25,966 nt of DNA, taken from contig JASKJZ010000004.1 of NCBI GenBank assembly GCA_030154385.1, positions 1 to 25,966 on the forward strand. The letters run 5' to 3'. Below, piece by piece: positions 25,433 through 25,966 of the stretch (positions are counted from its first letter, which is position 1; the number at the start of each line of letters is the position of its first letter). Made by a program: the position numbers and the translations under genes. Under the pieces are notes generated by a model, which saw only the letters and a program-made list of their open reading frames with translations, made no database searches and had not been told where the DNA came from. The DNA is from Clostridiales bacterium. GTDB taxonomy: Bacteria > Bacillota_A > Clostridia > Lachnospirales > Lachnospiraceae.

Positions 25433-25461
25433 ATTATACATCAAAACAATAACCTTTGCAA
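25433..25461 (-). promoter_or_regulatory. Sigma-A promoter of the S10 operon
   Basis: On the minus strand TTGCAA (25461-25456) and a perfect TATAAT (25438-25433) are separated by 17 nt. A run of nine A immediately upstream (about 25464-25473) looks like an UP element for the RNA polymerase alpha subunit, fitting a strong growth-linked promoter. Confidence 0.75.
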
Positions 25462-25478
25462 GTGTTTTTTTTTGCTTT

Positions 25479-25500
25479 TATCGATGATTTTATCGATGAT
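25479..25500. repeat. Short tandem repeat at the end of the FapA-like gene
   Basis: TATCGATGATT and TTATCGATGAT are adjacent near-identical 11-nt units that cover the last codons and stop codon of the FapA-like gene. Each includes the palindrome ATCGAT. I see no terminator after that gene. Confidence 0.5.
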
Positions 25501-25966
25501 ATAGAATTAATCCAGAATCGTTCGAACGAATACTCGCCTCATGTTCCGTTTCCTGTATATATTTTGTAATTCCATTCACCACAACGGTACTTCCTGCAAA
25601 AATTGTGCGCAAAGCACGAATTTCCACATTGCCTGCCTCATGATTTTTTTGTGTACGCCACTCGAGGCAGGAACGAATCCGTCTCATTTTCTGCTCTTCT
25701 TGTGAAAGAAGCTTAGCGGCTCCGCTTCTTTCCTTTTGTTCAAACACCACTTCCCCTTTTCGCAGCATTTCCACTGCCTGTTCTTCAAAGTCCTGAACTA
25801 TTTTTCGAAGCCGATTTCGCTCCTTTTGAATGCTCGCGTACCGATACCCTAAAAGTCGAAGAATCTGTGCTTCCTTTTTCGTATTGCCTACCTCAATCCG
25901 TGTACATACCTTGCCCGGATTTCCAATCTCAGAAGCCACTACACCCCCCTTTGCAAATACACAACC
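25490..25966 (-). CDS. FapA/DUF342-like protein, C-terminal part
   Basis: The frame is open to the window edge, so only the last 158 residues are seen; the GTG at 25939 is internal, because the nine codons before it (GCVFAKGGV) continue the family pattern. AKGGVVASEIGNPGKVCTRI followed by EVG matches the repeating turn of the FapA (DUF342) beta-helix core. It is followed by a charged helical, probably coiled-coil stretch of about 85 residues and a final strand region (VEIRALRTIFAGSTVVVNGI) like the FapA C-terminus. FapA-type proteins are linked to cell-envelope or polar functions in other bacteria; the role here is unknown. Confidence 0.7.
   Translation of the reverse strand, partial: GCVFAKGGVVASEIGNPGKVCTRIEVGNTKKEAQILRLLGYRYASIQKERNRLRKIVQDFEEQAVEMLRKGEVVFEQKERSGAAKLLSQEEQKMRRIRSCLEWRTQKNHEAGNVEIRALRTIFAGSTVVVNGITKYIQETEHEASIRSNDSGLILYHR

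Overview
The window carries one continuous minus-strand gene cluster of a low-GC Gram-positive bacterium, most likely a clostridium of the family Lachnospiraceae. The evidence is the S10-spc-alpha gene order ending in rplQ-ecfA1-ecfA2-ecfT-truA, Zn-type S14, Cys4-zinc adenylate kinase, strong AGGAGG ribosome binding sites, and an L17 enlarged to 178 residues. No convincing gene lies on the plus strand, and I see no tRNA, rRNA, IS element or CRISPR array.

Reading in the direction of transcription (high to low coordinates): (1) 25966-25490 is the C-terminal end of a FapA/DUF342-type protein that runs off the window. (2) 25461-25179 holds a good sigma-A promoter and a structured leader for the S10 operon. 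(3) 25178-12311 is the S10 and spc series: rpsJ, rplC, rplD, rplW, rplB, rpsS, rplV, rpsC, rplP, rpmC, rpsQ, rplN, rplX, rplE, rpsN, rpsH, rplF, rplR, rpsE, rpmD, rplO, secY, adk, map, infA. It is closed by a strong intrinsic terminator at 12252-12286. (4) 12168-11809 is a small PH-domain (bPH2-like) protein. (5) A fresh promoter at 11709-11681 starts the alpha series rpmJ, rpsM, rpsK, rpsD, rpoA, rplQ, closed by a terminator at 8046-8073. (6) 7934-4554 is the energy-coupling-factor transporter module ecfA1-ecfA2-ecfT plus truA. (7) 4481-259 is an accessory three-gene unit: OmpR-type response regulator, sensor kinase, and a large lipoprotein combining a propeller-like region with a solute-binding domain. 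(8) 50-1 is the start of rplM (L13), with a perfect consensus promoter at 217-189.

The genes are mostly housekeeping: ribosome assembly, the alpha subunit of RNA polymerase, protein export (SecY), N-terminal Met removal, adenylate balance, tRNA pseudouridylation and vitamin uptake. Two things stand out. First, the two-component/lipoprotein unit sits between truA and rplM, which are adjacent in many Firmicutes. Its promoter carries three TCTCTAAT repeats at an exact 11-bp period where a -35 box should be, the expected layout of an autoregulated PhoB/OmpR-type system. Second, several spacers inside the ribosomal operons are unusually long and full of stem-loops. The clearest is the 376-nt rpmJ-rpsM spacer, with eight consecutive inverted repeats. 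Others are the rpsJ leader with a 15-bp long-range helix, and a set of short hairpins with C-NNA-G triloops in four different spacers. These are candidates for undescribed ribosomal-protein leader or processing RNAs.
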